Assembly (NCBI RefSeq): GCF_005280585.1
Contig: NZ_SZVO01000012.1
Location: 186,001 to 250,000 of the forward strand
Reading direction: 5' to 3'
DNA: 64,000 nucleotides
DNA from: Dyadobacter frigoris
GTDB lineage: Bacteria; Bacteroidota; Bacteroidia; Cytophagales; Spirosomataceae
The translations under genes and the position numbers were made by a program. Each line of letters opens with the position of its first letter. Position 1 is the stretch's first letter. The notes beneath the pieces were generated by a model. The model had not been told where the DNA came from. It ran no database searches and saw only the letters and a program-made list of their open reading frames with translations. Below are positions 8,267 to 16,026 of this stretch, one piece after another.

Positions 8267-8989
8267 ATGATACAATCAGTAGAAAGAGCTTTTGAAATAT
8301 TGGAATACATTGCATTTAACGGCAATTTTGTCAGGCTCAATGATATTGCAGATTCTGTCGGACTTAAAAAAACAACTGTCCACAATTTTCTGAATACACT
8401 CAAAGAACTGGGCTATATTGAACAGGATGAATTAACGCCGCGCTACCGGATAACCTACAAATTCCAGTGTCTTTATTCACCTGACGTTTCTCTTTTTCAA
8501 ATTAAAAAAGAGTTGAAACCAGTCTTGGAAAACATTACCCAGGTTACCGGGGAAACATCTTACCTGGCCATTCAGATGGGTTCCTATTTTCGGCATGAGC
8601 TGAAATGTGAACCTGACCGTTCTGTACGGATTTCGTTGGAACTTGGGAAGGAATATGAAATGACGACCACCGCGATAGGTAAAGTTTTTCTATCCTATTC
8701 GGATCATCTTCAGGCCAGTCTGATCAAATTTCAGGATGACAGTTTTCATGAAGCGCTAAGACAAGATGTTATAAAAATAAAGAAAAATGGCTATGCCATT
8801 GATATTGAGCAATATGAGCCCGACCTTAATTGTGTCGCTGTTCCTGTTTTTCACCACAGAAAGGTGATCGCAGTGGTTTGTGTGTCAGGGCCGTCTTACC
8901 GGTTTGGTGAAAAGGAGATCAGTTTTACACTTACAAAATTGGAAGATATGTTGTCGCGGCTGGATAAATATTCTTCCCGGCAGATTTAA
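8267..8989 (+). CDS. IclR-family transcriptional regulator
   Basis: 240 residues from MIQSVERAFEILEYI (8267); a TTG at 8207 would overlap the promoter and is rejected. The N-terminal winged helix-turn-helix (LNDIADSVGLKKTTVHNFLNTL) is followed by the IclR effector domain (about 75-240), with GETSYLAIQMG, TAIGKVFLSY and the ending CVAVPVFHHRKVIAVVCVSG (trimmed to 20). Such proteins bind small aromatic or sugar-acid effectors and control nearby catabolic genes. It is divergent from the aldo/keto reductase and 25 bases upstream of a TetR gene, so it may head a two-gene regulatory operon. Confidence 0.9.
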   Translation: MIQSVERAFEILEYIAFNGNFVRLNDIADSVGLKKTTVHNFLNTLKELGYIEQDELTPRYRITYKFQCLYSPDVSLFQIKKELKPVLENITQVTGETSYLAIQMGSYFRHELKCEPDRSVRISLELGKEYEMTTTAIGKVFLSYSDHLQASLIKFQDDSFHEALRQDVIKIKKNGYAIDIEQYEPDLNCVAVPVFHHRKVIAVVCVSGPSYRFGEKEISFTLTKLEDMLSRLDKYSSRQI

Positions 8990-9014
8990 TTCATTATTGA
9001 ATACAAAGTTAGAT

Positions 9015-9599
9015 ATGGCAAGATCAAAAGAATTTGATGAAGAGCTGGTGCTTGACAAGGCGATGGATCTGTTCTGGTTTAAGGGTTACAATGGCATTTC
9101 AGCCCAGGAACTTGTGGATGGACTGAGTCTGAGCCGTTCGAGTTTATACGATACTTATGGTGATAAACGCACGTTATTCATCAGGGCACTGAGACGTTAT
9201 CGGGGTAAGGTAACAGGTAATATGATTGCTCTTTTGGATAATGCAACGGATGTTCCCGGGGTGATAAAAGATATTTTTCAGGCAACTGCGGTGGAATGTC
9301 TGGGCGAGAGTTCGCCAAAAGGATGTTTTATGGTTAATTCAAGAATTGAGCTGGCGCCGCACGATGCTGAAATTGCAGAGATCATTACCGAAAATCGCCA
9401 GGCGATAGAAGATGGTTTTTACAAAGCGATTAAAAGAGGGCAGGAGCTGCAACAAATAACAACGAATCAGCCCGCGAAAGCATTAGCAGGATTTTTTGTA
9501 AATAATCTATGGGGTTTAAAGGCTTACAGCAAATCTGAACCTGAAAAAGAGATCATCGAAGGGACGATCAAAATTGTTTTATCTGTTCTGGAAAAATGA
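9015..9599 (+). CDS. TetR-family transcriptional regulator
   Basis: 194 residues from MARSKEFDEELVLDKAMDLF (9015). The N-terminal helix-turn-helix reads GISAQELVDGLSLSRSSLYD followed by TYGDKRTLF, as in the AcrR/YcdC-like group; the C-terminal part (GCFMVNSRIELA, AGFFVNNLWGLKAY) is the ligand domain of the TetR_C group seen with oxidoreductase targets. It is tandem to the IclR gene and convergent with an SDR gene, separated by a long hairpin. Regulators of this type often control a neighbouring SDR, here 9693-10532, and possibly the MATE gene behind it; this is positional inference. Confidence 0.9.
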   Translation: MARSKEFDEELVLDKAMDLFWFKGYNGISAQELVDGLSLSRSSLYDTYGDKRTLFIRALRRYRGKVTGNMIALLDNATDVPGVIKDIFQATAVECLGESSPKGCFMVNSRIELAPHDAEIAEIITENRQAIEDGFYKAIKRGQELQQITTNQPAKALAGFFVNNLWGLKAYSKSEPEKEIIEGTIKIVLSVLEK

Positions 9600-9633
9600 A
9601 TCCAGCTATTTTGAAATATCTGCCTGATAGTAA

Positions 9634-9680
9634 ATAAGTTAACATTTGAAATGGACGTCCCTTTTCAAATGTTAACTTAT
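9634..9680. terminator. Long perfect inverted repeat between TetR and SDR genes
   Basis: An 18-base stem (ATAAGTTAACATTTGAAA at 9634-9651 and its complement at 9663-9680) lies between two convergent genes and probably terminates both. Confidence 0.7.
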
Positions 9681-9692
9681 CATATTTCAAAT

Positions 9693-10532
9693 TCATGCGT
9701 CAAAACCTGTGGATTTTGTCAAATCTTCCCATTTTTCATATGCATTGGTAAGCACCTCTATTTTCTTGAATGCGCGCTCATAGGCGTCATTTCCTAATAA
9801 AAGATACAGCGGAGGATTTTGCTCTGCAACAATCTGAATCATAGCAGCGGCCGCTTTTTCAGGATCTCCCGCCTGATTTCCGTCCATTTTGAGATATTTT
9901 GTATGTGAATCTCTCACGGCCTGATATTCCTGAATTGGATTGCTGGTCATCACTAAAGATTCCGGTGTAAGAAAACTGGTCCGGAAAGCGCCGGGAGCTA
10001 CAACTGTTACTTTAATCCCAAAAGATTTTACATCATCAGCCAGTACTTCTGATAAACCGATAACCGCATATTTTGCAGCCGCATAAACAGACCAACCAGT
10101 TCCGGGCGCAATACCGGCGATGGAAGAAATGTTAATAATATGTCCGGATCTCTGCTTTCTTAAATAAGGAAGCCCTTTTCTAATCACATTGAGCGTGGCG
10201 AAAACATTAACATCAAAACTTAAACGAGTCTCTTCGTCGGTCAGCTCTTCAATACTTCCACCGATCCCGTAACCGGCATTGTTGATGATAACGTCAATAC
10301 TTCCGAATTGCGCATTTGCTTTTTCAAGTGCTTCGGCTACGCTTTCCTCATTTGTCAAATCAACAGAAATGGGCAGGAAAGAAGCTCCTGACGAGCCCAC
10401 AGATTTTGTTAATTCGTCTATATTTCTTGACGTAGCCGCAACATTTTGTCCAGCTTCTAATAATTGTTTCACCAAACTAAGCCCCAAACCTTTTGAAGCT
10501 CCCGTTATAAACCAGGTTTTTTGAGATTCCAT
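9693..10532 (-). CDS. Classical short-chain dehydrogenase/reductase
   Basis: 279 residues. The cofactor motif TGASKGLG is at the N-terminus, NNAGYG follows at about 85, and the catalytic residues are Ser in IINISSIAG and Tyr-x3-Lys in YAAAKYAV. The absence of a basic residue-rich region makes NAD versus NADP uncertain, although the SRN after the second strand suggests NADP. Length and the extended C-terminus (PEKAAAAMIQIV, LLLGNDAYERA) match the SDR group often found beside TetR regulators. It is soluble and cytoplasmic; substrate unknown. It lies 145 bases downstream of the MATE gene on the same strand. Confidence 0.9.
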   Translation of the reverse strand: MESQKTWFITGASKGLGLSLVKQLLEAGQNVAATSRNIDELTKSVGSSGASFLPISVDLTNEESVAEALEKANAQFGSIDVIINNAGYGIGGSIEELTDEETRLSFDVNVFATLNVIRKGLPYLRKQRSGHIINISSIAGIAPGTGWSVYAAAKYAVIGLSEVLADDVKSFGIKVTVVAPGAFRTSFLTPESLVMTSNPIQEYQAVRDSHTKYLKMDGNQAGDPEKAAAAMIQIVAEQNPPLYLLLGNDAYERAFKKIEVLTNAYEKWEDLTKSTGFDA

Positions 10533-10677
10533 ATTTTTGTTCTTTTTGTTATAACAAAAGTACGGCTGCTCCTATAAAATTCTATTGCCCGTATCAAACG
10601 GATGATTGCAAAATTCAAACAATCTAAATCTTTGATTGAATAGAAAAAATTGTATCGGGAAATAGCAGCAGATACAA

Positions 10678-12003
10678 TTAATTATTGCGCTTTGCCATTT
10701 TTAAAAAGCGGTTAATTAAAAATACAGAAGCCAGTGTGAGTCCTATAATAAGTCCCAGCCAGATTCCCGGAGCACCCATTCCAAAATGAAAAGCAAGTAC
10801 ATAACCAGCCGGCAAGCCGATAACCCAGTATGCAATGGCGATCAGTATCGTTGGCGCTTTCACATCCTTAATTCCTCTTAACAAACCTGCGCTAATGGCC
10901 TGGGTGCTGTCAGATATCTGGAAAACGGCGGCAAATAACAGCAGTAAAGCGGCCAGCTGCAAAACTTCCGCATTGTCATTAAATGCTTTTGGCAATTCAA
11001 AACGAAACATCGCAAACGCAATGGCACAGAAGATTCCATAAATCAGCGCGGTGATCATTGTGCTTTTTCCAATCACGGCAATTTTCGCCCAGTTGGACGT
11101 TCCGAAGGCATTACTCACCCGAATGGAGCCAGCCTGAGCCAGACCCATCGACACCATAAAAGTAAAAGATGCACTGCTTAATGCGATCTGGTGTGCTGCC
11201 TGGGCAACCGCTCCGATTGTCCCGATAATGATTCCCGAAACCGCAAAAGCACCCGCTTCCATACCAATTTGCAAACTGCTGGGAACACCGATATGAAGCA
11301 ATTCTCCCAGAGTTTTGCGTTGCAATGTCCATTGTTTACTTCTTACAGCTATATACTTTCGGAATGTTTTATGTCTTAAAATAGTGGTACCTAATGCCAG
11401 GAAAATAATGGTTCGCGTAATAAGTGTAGCATAACCTGCCCCTACGAGTTCCAGCCGTGGGAAACCCCAGTTACCATAAATCAGAAGCCAGTTTAAGAGG
11501 ATATTTATAGGCATACCTGCCAAAGACAAAAACATGGCAGTTTTGGTAAATTCCAGTCCGTCAGTAAATTGTTTCAACGTCATAAACAGCAGCATTGGAA
11601 TGATCGATAGCCCCATAAGCTGCATAAATGGGAGAGCAAGCCGAACCACTTCAGTATCCTGTCCAAGATGATAGAGTATATTCTTGCCAAAAACCAGCGT
11701 TAATGAAATCAGTAACGCAGTAAATGCGCATAAGCAGAACCCGTTGTATAAATAGTGGGAAACCTGCTGGCCATCGCGCCTTCCGTGTGAAAGTGAAACC
11801 ATTTGAGAAACAGAGATCGTCATCCCGATTCCGATCACAAAAGGAATGTTCATTGTATTGACTACCAGAGCCGCAGCCGCCAGTTGTTTGTAACTAATGG
11901 CACCAACCATGGCCGTGTCAATCAGGTGAAGAGCCATTTGGGCAAGTTCTCCGATAATAATGGGCAACGCCAGCTTTATTGTTTTTGTAGCTTCACTTTT
12001 CAT
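10678..12003 (-). CDS. MATE-family multidrug/cation exporter
   Basis: 441 residues from MKSEATKTIKLALPIIIGE (12003); an ATG four codons upstream at 12015 is possible. Twelve hydrophobic helices in two halves are visible. The first half has LIDTAMVGAISYKQLAAAA and the second VGAVAQAAHQIALS and SDSTQAISAGLLRG, which are NorM-type signature regions. It is an inner-membrane antiporter that exports drugs or metabolites using Na+ or H+. It stands upstream of the SDR on the same strand. Confidence 0.9.
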   Translation of the reverse strand: MKSEATKTIKLALPIIIGELAQMALHLIDTAMVGAISYKQLAAAALVVNTMNIPFVIGIGMTISVSQMVSLSHGRRDGQQVSHYLYNGFCLCAFTALLISLTLVFGKNILYHLGQDTEVVRLALPFMQLMGLSIIPMLLFMTLKQFTDGLEFTKTAMFLSLAGMPINILLNWLLIYGNWGFPRLELVGAGYATLITRTIIFLALGTTILRHKTFRKYIAVRSKQWTLQRKTLGELLHIGVPSSLQIGMEAGAFAVSGIIIGTIGAVAQAAHQIALSSASFTFMVSMGLAQAGSIRVSNAFGTSNWAKIAVIGKSTMITALIYGIFCAIAFAMFRFELPKAFNDNAEVLQLAALLLLFAAVFQISDSTQAISAGLLRGIKDVKAPTILIAIAYWVIGLPAGYVLAFHFGMGAPGIWLGLIIGLTLASVFLINRFLKMAKRNN

Positions 12004-12157
12004 AAATTGCAACACTGTCTTAGAATGTTACAAAGTTATCAAAGTTTAAAGGAAGCGTGGCAGAGAATAAAAAAGTTATTAAAAAAGCCTCTGTAAACCA
12101 TATTTAGAAAATTTGGTTCCTGAAAGTTATGGAAAACGTTTCGCGGAATTCTTGGTT

Positions 12158-12400
12158 TCAGGCAATTTCTTCTGCTACTTTTCTGGAAATAACAGTAGTT
12201 TTATTTTTTACAGTGAGGGATAAAAAAAGTGTTGCAATACCTGTTATCAGCCAGTAAATATCGGCACCTGCTACAAAATAATTTGCATTGGATAAGGTAT
12301 TCCAACGCCAGTCTCCGGTTTTTATCACCGACGATTCGGGTTGTCATCACACTATCCTCTTTACCATAATTATCGATTTTTAAGTAAGATGATATTCAGG
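12158..12400 (-). pseudogene. Possible remnant of a membrane protein
   Basis: On the minus strand a frame without ATG reads IKTGDWRWNTLSNANYFV, then ADIYWLITGIATLFLSL and a basic tail ending at TGA (12158). A second frame upstream of it (about 12345-12400) reads YLKIDNYGKEDSVMTTR and ends where the first takes over, as expected for a frameshifted fragment with one C-terminal transmembrane helix. I cannot name the family. It lies just upstream of the MATE gene's 5' end on the same strand. Confidence 0.35.
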
Positions 12401-12639
12401 GGGATCTGCTTTAAGTTTAGAAATTATTTGATGGATAGATAAATTTTTTTGCTGGTTGCTGCCATATCCAGTGGGTAAAAAAACGGGCAGTTTGCGCGTC
12501 AACGACTGCTTTTATGGTAAATGTTTTTTATAGTAATCCCCAATAATGAGAATTTTGGACAAACCGGGATTTTTGCTGGTGTGGTACGGTTGTTTTAATA
12601 CTGTTATTACCTGACTATCAACTTCAAACAGAAACCGTT

Positions 12640-12819
12640 ATGATACAACTACTTAAATATTCTGATACAGTTGGACCATATTTTTTTATGATCCTTGTAA
12701 TAGCGATCACGACTTGTGCGATCTGGTTGATCGCTCAATTGAAGAAATCTGCGATGACTAAGAATGATTGGTTTGTTAAGCGTAACAGTGAAGGTTTGAA
12801 GAAAATGATGATCAACTAA
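12640..12819 (+). CDS. Small single-pass membrane protein, 59 residues
   Basis: A short frame starting ATGATACAACTACTT and ending TAA at 12819. It encodes one hydrophobic helix at about residues 14-33 (YFFMILVIAITTCAIWLIAQ) followed by a basic soluble tail (LKKSAMTKNDWFVKRNS). The orientation by the positive-inside rule puts the C-terminus in the cytoplasm. A hairpin with a T-rich tail stands 80 bases after the stop (12901-12930). Codon use and the intact frame in an otherwise non-coding stretch argue that it is real. It resembles in design small stress-related or transporter-associated proteins, but no family is recognised. Confidence 0.55.
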   Translation: MIQLLKYSDTVGPYFFMILVIAITTCAIWLIAQLKKSAMTKNDWFVKRNSEGLKKMMIN

Positions 12820-12900
12820 CCAATCGATTTAAAACGAAATCACTTTGTACGGATTGGAAAAACTAGTGAAGAAATGTTCTCATAACGACATCAAGTACAT

Positions 12901-12930
12901 AGCTGGCATTTTTACAATGTCAGCTTTTAT
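12901..12930 (+). terminator. Intrinsic terminator after the small membrane protein gene
   Basis: AGCTGGCATT at 12901-12910 pairs with AATGTCAGCT at 12916-12925 (one G-U pair), followed by TTTTAT. Confidence 0.65.
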
Positions 12931-13742
12931 ATTTAGTGACAAAAATTACGAGTAAGGGGCTTGGAGTGGAACGGAAGATAAGGCTCAGTCAAGGAGTAAA
13001 TTAGGATTAAGTTTACCCACTTTTCTCAAATTTAATTTTGTTTTTCTTAATTAATGGCTCGTTAAAGTAGATGATTAACAAGTGGTTACAAAATAGATTG
13101 TGCATAAAAAAAACATCCCTAAGGTATAACCTACGGGATGTCCGATTTTACTCAACGTTATGAGAACCATTTAACTGGTTTTCAGTCACAAAGCTAATAA
13201 ATTTTTGGAAAATCAACAGTATTTTAATGAATAAACTATTTAAAAATTTTGCTTTTTTTATATTTGAGGTATGGGCAGATAAGAAAATTTATATTTTATT
13301 ATCATTTAAGAGTTAAATGAATTTTATAATATACTCAATTTTCATATTTTATTTTTATTAAATTTAAAATATGAAAAATACCATATTTCTGTCACTATGT
13401 GTTGATTAACTACCAGAGGTATAGCTAATGTTATATTTTGAATGTTTACTTTTTAGTTTTGCCAAAGTAAATTTGTTCAAATTAAGGGAAGCGATTTTTA
13501 ATCCAATCCAGTTTCCCAACCGGAAATTTTGATACTTTATTTTTTTTAATTTTTATTAAAAAAAATGATTCTGGCTGACCATCATAGATGGGAAATTACG
13601 CTACTAGAATTTTTTTGTAGTGAGTTATTTTATAAATTACTACATATAATAAATTAATTATCAGTTAGATGCGATAATTGTTCTATCTTGAATTACAAGT
13701 AATATTACAATTATGCCAGCATGTAGTTTTTTTACTATTCTC
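12931..13742. other. AT-rich non-coding stretch
   Basis: Apart from the hairpin at 13106-13141 and a small AACCA/TGGTT hairpin just after it, no gene is visible. From about 13200 the sequence becomes strikingly AT-rich with long T and A runs. It could be a long 3' region of the minus-strand YfbU-family gene or a decayed insert. Confidence 0.5.
13106..13141 (-). terminator. Intrinsic terminator reading on the minus strand
   Basis: ACATCCC at 13113-13119 pairs with GGGATGT at 13135-13141, and the eight-A run at 13106-13113 gives a U-run on the minus strand. The only minus-strand gene upstream is the YfbU-family gene, 600 bases away. Confidence 0.65.
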
Positions 13743-14294
13743 CTAGCTGTTTTGCACTGCATCGACAAATTTCTGTAAGTCTGATAAGGAATATTTTTCC
13801 CTTTTCAGGTGCTTAAATTCGCGGTGCACGTTAAGCATCTTATTATATTTTGAAAGGGAAGTAGTGTTATGTGATTTTAATTCACGGCCCTTATACTCCA
13901 GATATTCATCCATCCGGTCTACGAGGTAGGACATCATATAATAATGCATTCCGCTGTTTTCGTCAAAACCTTCAAATTCCAGGCTGCCCAGATCAAGCGC
14001 CTCTTTGTCCGGACCTGTTAAAAGACGAATCGAGTCATTGATGTGGCTGTACATTTTCAGGATACTTTCAACTTCTTTGTATACACTGATGGGTACTTCC
14101 TCATATAGTGTATTAAAAACTTTTTGGTAGAGGCCTGTGTAGCCCTTTTCCAAAATTTCAATTCGCCTCTCATTTAAAGCCCTTTCAGTAGAGTCACCGA
14201 AAACAGAAAGAATTTTACATTGGTTGATCAGTAGTTGCCGCTCCACCAGAGAGATGGTTTCGGGAATCATATTGTTACGCTTTTCAGAATCCAT
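13743..14294 (-). CDS. YfbU-family protein
   Basis: 183 residues, close to the 164 of E. coli YfbU. The order of conserved pieces agrees with that family: LLINQCKILSVFGD (YfbU: LSNQYKMMTML), IEILEKGYTGLY (ERGYG), ESILKMYSHINDS (DIMEMYHAL), LEFEGFDEN (VTFLGFDA), and the C-terminal KYNKMLNVHREF, LSDLQKFVDAV (KYQRMLNVW, LSANEINQII). It looks all-helical and soluble. The biochemical role of YfbU is not settled; a link with toxin-induced death has been described in E. coli. It stands alone between AT-rich DNA and the HD-PycTM gene, which reads the other way. Confidence 0.75.
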   Translation of the reverse strand: MDSEKRNNMIPETISLVERQLLINQCKILSVFGDSTERALNERRIEILEKGYTGLYQKVFNTLYEEVPISVYKEVESILKMYSHINDSIRLLTGPDKEALDLGSLEFEGFDENSGMHYYMMSYLVDRMDEYLEYKGRELKSHNTTSLSKYNKMLNVHREFKHLKREKYSLSDLQKFVDAVQNS

Positions 14295-14385
14295 TAAGTT
14301 TTTAATAATACTTGTCTGTTGAATAATTTTTTAAATATATAAGGTTTACGCTAAATACGATTATAATACCTGATCCATATTCCCA

Positions 14386-14440
14386 ATGCCATCGGCATGA
14401 CCGATATTGTAGCCCCAGGTTTCAACCTGAGCGGCTTTGA
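14386..14440. repeat. Short palindromic interspersed-repeat-like element
   Basis: Two small palindromes lie 17 bases apart: ATGCCATCGGCAT at 14386-14398 and CAGGTTTCAACCTG at 14416-14429, linked by ACCGATATTGTAGCCC. The TTGTAGCC core also occurs near 49527. Such compact palindromic units are typical of dispersed repeats in Bacteroidota, but only this copy is complete in the window. Confidence 0.4.
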
Positions 14441-14733
14441 GATCGATTAAATTCGCAATCCGCGATTATTTATACAACAAAAGTCAGTTTATAGACATTT
14501 CATTCACCATTTCTTTCAGATAAGTTTGCTGATCACATTTGATATAAATTTTACATAATTACAATTAATCTTTTCTATCAGAATGGCAGAAGTAAAATGG
14601 ATATAAGGATGGTACAAAAGAAAGGAACCATCGCGGTCAGATGGTTCTGGATTTGCATGTATATACGCTGATGTTTTGATGAAAATACCGATTCTTATGC
14701 AGATATTTGAGGGAAAAAGGATGTTGGTAAATA

Positions 14734-16011
14734 ATGGCAATTGATCAATCAAATTCCCGGAATATGAATTATTCTTCTTTATTGGCAGAGGTAGAAAGTT
14801 ATGTTAAGTCGGCAGAAAACGGAAATGCTTCCGAAGAATTAATTTATCACAACAGCGGCCATACGCAGGAAGTTGTTAGCCACGCAACCCAGATCGCGAA
14901 ACACTACAAGCTTGACGACAAAGATTATTTTACAGTCATAACCGCGGCCTGGTTTCATGACTGTGGATATTTTAGCGGAGTTGCTTCCGGTCATGAAGAA
15001 AGAGGAATTAATGTTGCAACTGCTTTCCTGAAAGAAAGGATGGTCCAGGAGGATATTATCAGCGCGGTAGGTGGTTGTATACGGGCTACACATATGCCTC
15101 AGTCGCCAGAGAATTTGCTCGAAGAAATTCTATGTGACGCAGATTTATATCATTTTGGGACAGATGATTTTCAAGAGATTAGCAAACTAGTCAGAAAAGA
15201 GGTTGAATTACGTTCAGGGAAGAAAATTGATAAAGGTGAGTGGCGACTGAAAACGATAGCTTTGCTGGAATCCCATCACTTTCATACCGATTATTGCCAG
15301 CAACTTTTAAATAGTAAAAAGCAGGAAAATCTTGAAAAACTCATAAAAAAAGCGCTGAAAGAAGGCGATGAACTTCCCGTTGTAAGCGCTGCTCCAGAAA
15401 AAAAGACCGAGCAGGAAAAGGTTAGAAAACAAAAGCCGGAATCCGAAGATTTTTCATCTAAAAAACAGAAATCTGACCGGCCCGATAAAGGAATCGAAAC
15501 CATGTTTCGTATCACTTCGGGAACCCATCAGAGATTGAGCGATATGGCTGACAATAAAGCCAATATCATGATTTCAACCAACTCAATTATTATATCTGTT
15601 TTACTGAGTATTTTACTTAGGAAACTTGAAGATAATTCCCAGCTCGTAATACCCACTATCCTTTTATTGACCGTTTGTGTGACTACAATGGTATTTTCAA
15701 TCTTGTCAACAAGGCCTTCTGTTCCACCCGGCACTTTTACAGAGGAAGATATTGATCAGAAGAAAGTGAATCTTCTGTTTTTTGGTAATTTTTATAAAAT
15801 GAGTTTTGCCGATTATGCTTCCGGAATGCGGGCCATGATGGATGACAGGGACTTTTTATATGGAAGTCTTACCAGAGATATTTACGCTCAGGGTGTTGTG
15901 CTTGGCAAAAAGTATCGTCACCTGCGGATTGCCTATAATGTTTTTATGTTTGGAATTGTCATTTCGGTAATCACGTTTGTGGTTAGCTCGATATTTTTTG
16001 GATCCCGATAA
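14734..16011 (+). CDS. HD-domain phosphohydrolase fused to a Pycsar-type (PycTM, DUF5706) membrane domain
   Basis: 425 residues. Residues 20-190 form an HD domain with the full metal set: H43 in HNSGHT, H75-D76 in WFHDCGY, H120 in RATHMP and Asp135/137 in CDADLYHFG. A Lys/Glu-rich linker (about 195-255) follows. Residues 255-425 are a PycTM-like effector domain: an amphipathic start (MFRITSGTHQRLSDMADNK), two adjacent transmembrane helices (about 280-296 and 304-324), an acidic cytoplasmic part and a last helix (about 399-422). In Pycsar defence PycTM proteins are opened by cCMP or cUMP and damage the membrane; the HD part could hydrolyse a nucleotide or phosphate signal. No cyclase gene is near. 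It is followed after 15 bases by ppk1, suggesting one transcript. Confidence 0.85.
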   Translation: MAIDQSNSRNMNYSSLLAEVESYVKSAENGNASEELIYHNSGHTQEVVSHATQIAKHYKLDDKDYFTVITAAWFHDCGYFSGVASGHEERGINVATAFLKERMVQEDIISAVGGCIRATHMPQSPENLLEEILCDADLYHFGTDDFQEISKLVRKEVELRSGKKIDKGEWRLKTIALLESHHFHTDYCQQLLNSKKQENLEKLIKKALKEGDELPVVSAAPEKKTEQEKVRKQKPESEDFSSKKQKSDRPDKGIETMFRITSGTHQRLSDMADNKANIMISTNSIIISVLLSILLRKLEDNSQLVIPTILLLTVCVTTMVFSILSTRPSVPPGTFTEEDIDQKKVNLLFFGNFYKMSFADYASGMRAMMDDRDFLYGSLTRDIYAQGVVLGKKYRHLRIAYNVFMFGIVISVITFVVSSIFFGSR

Positions 16012-16026
16012 AATAACTTTTTACCG

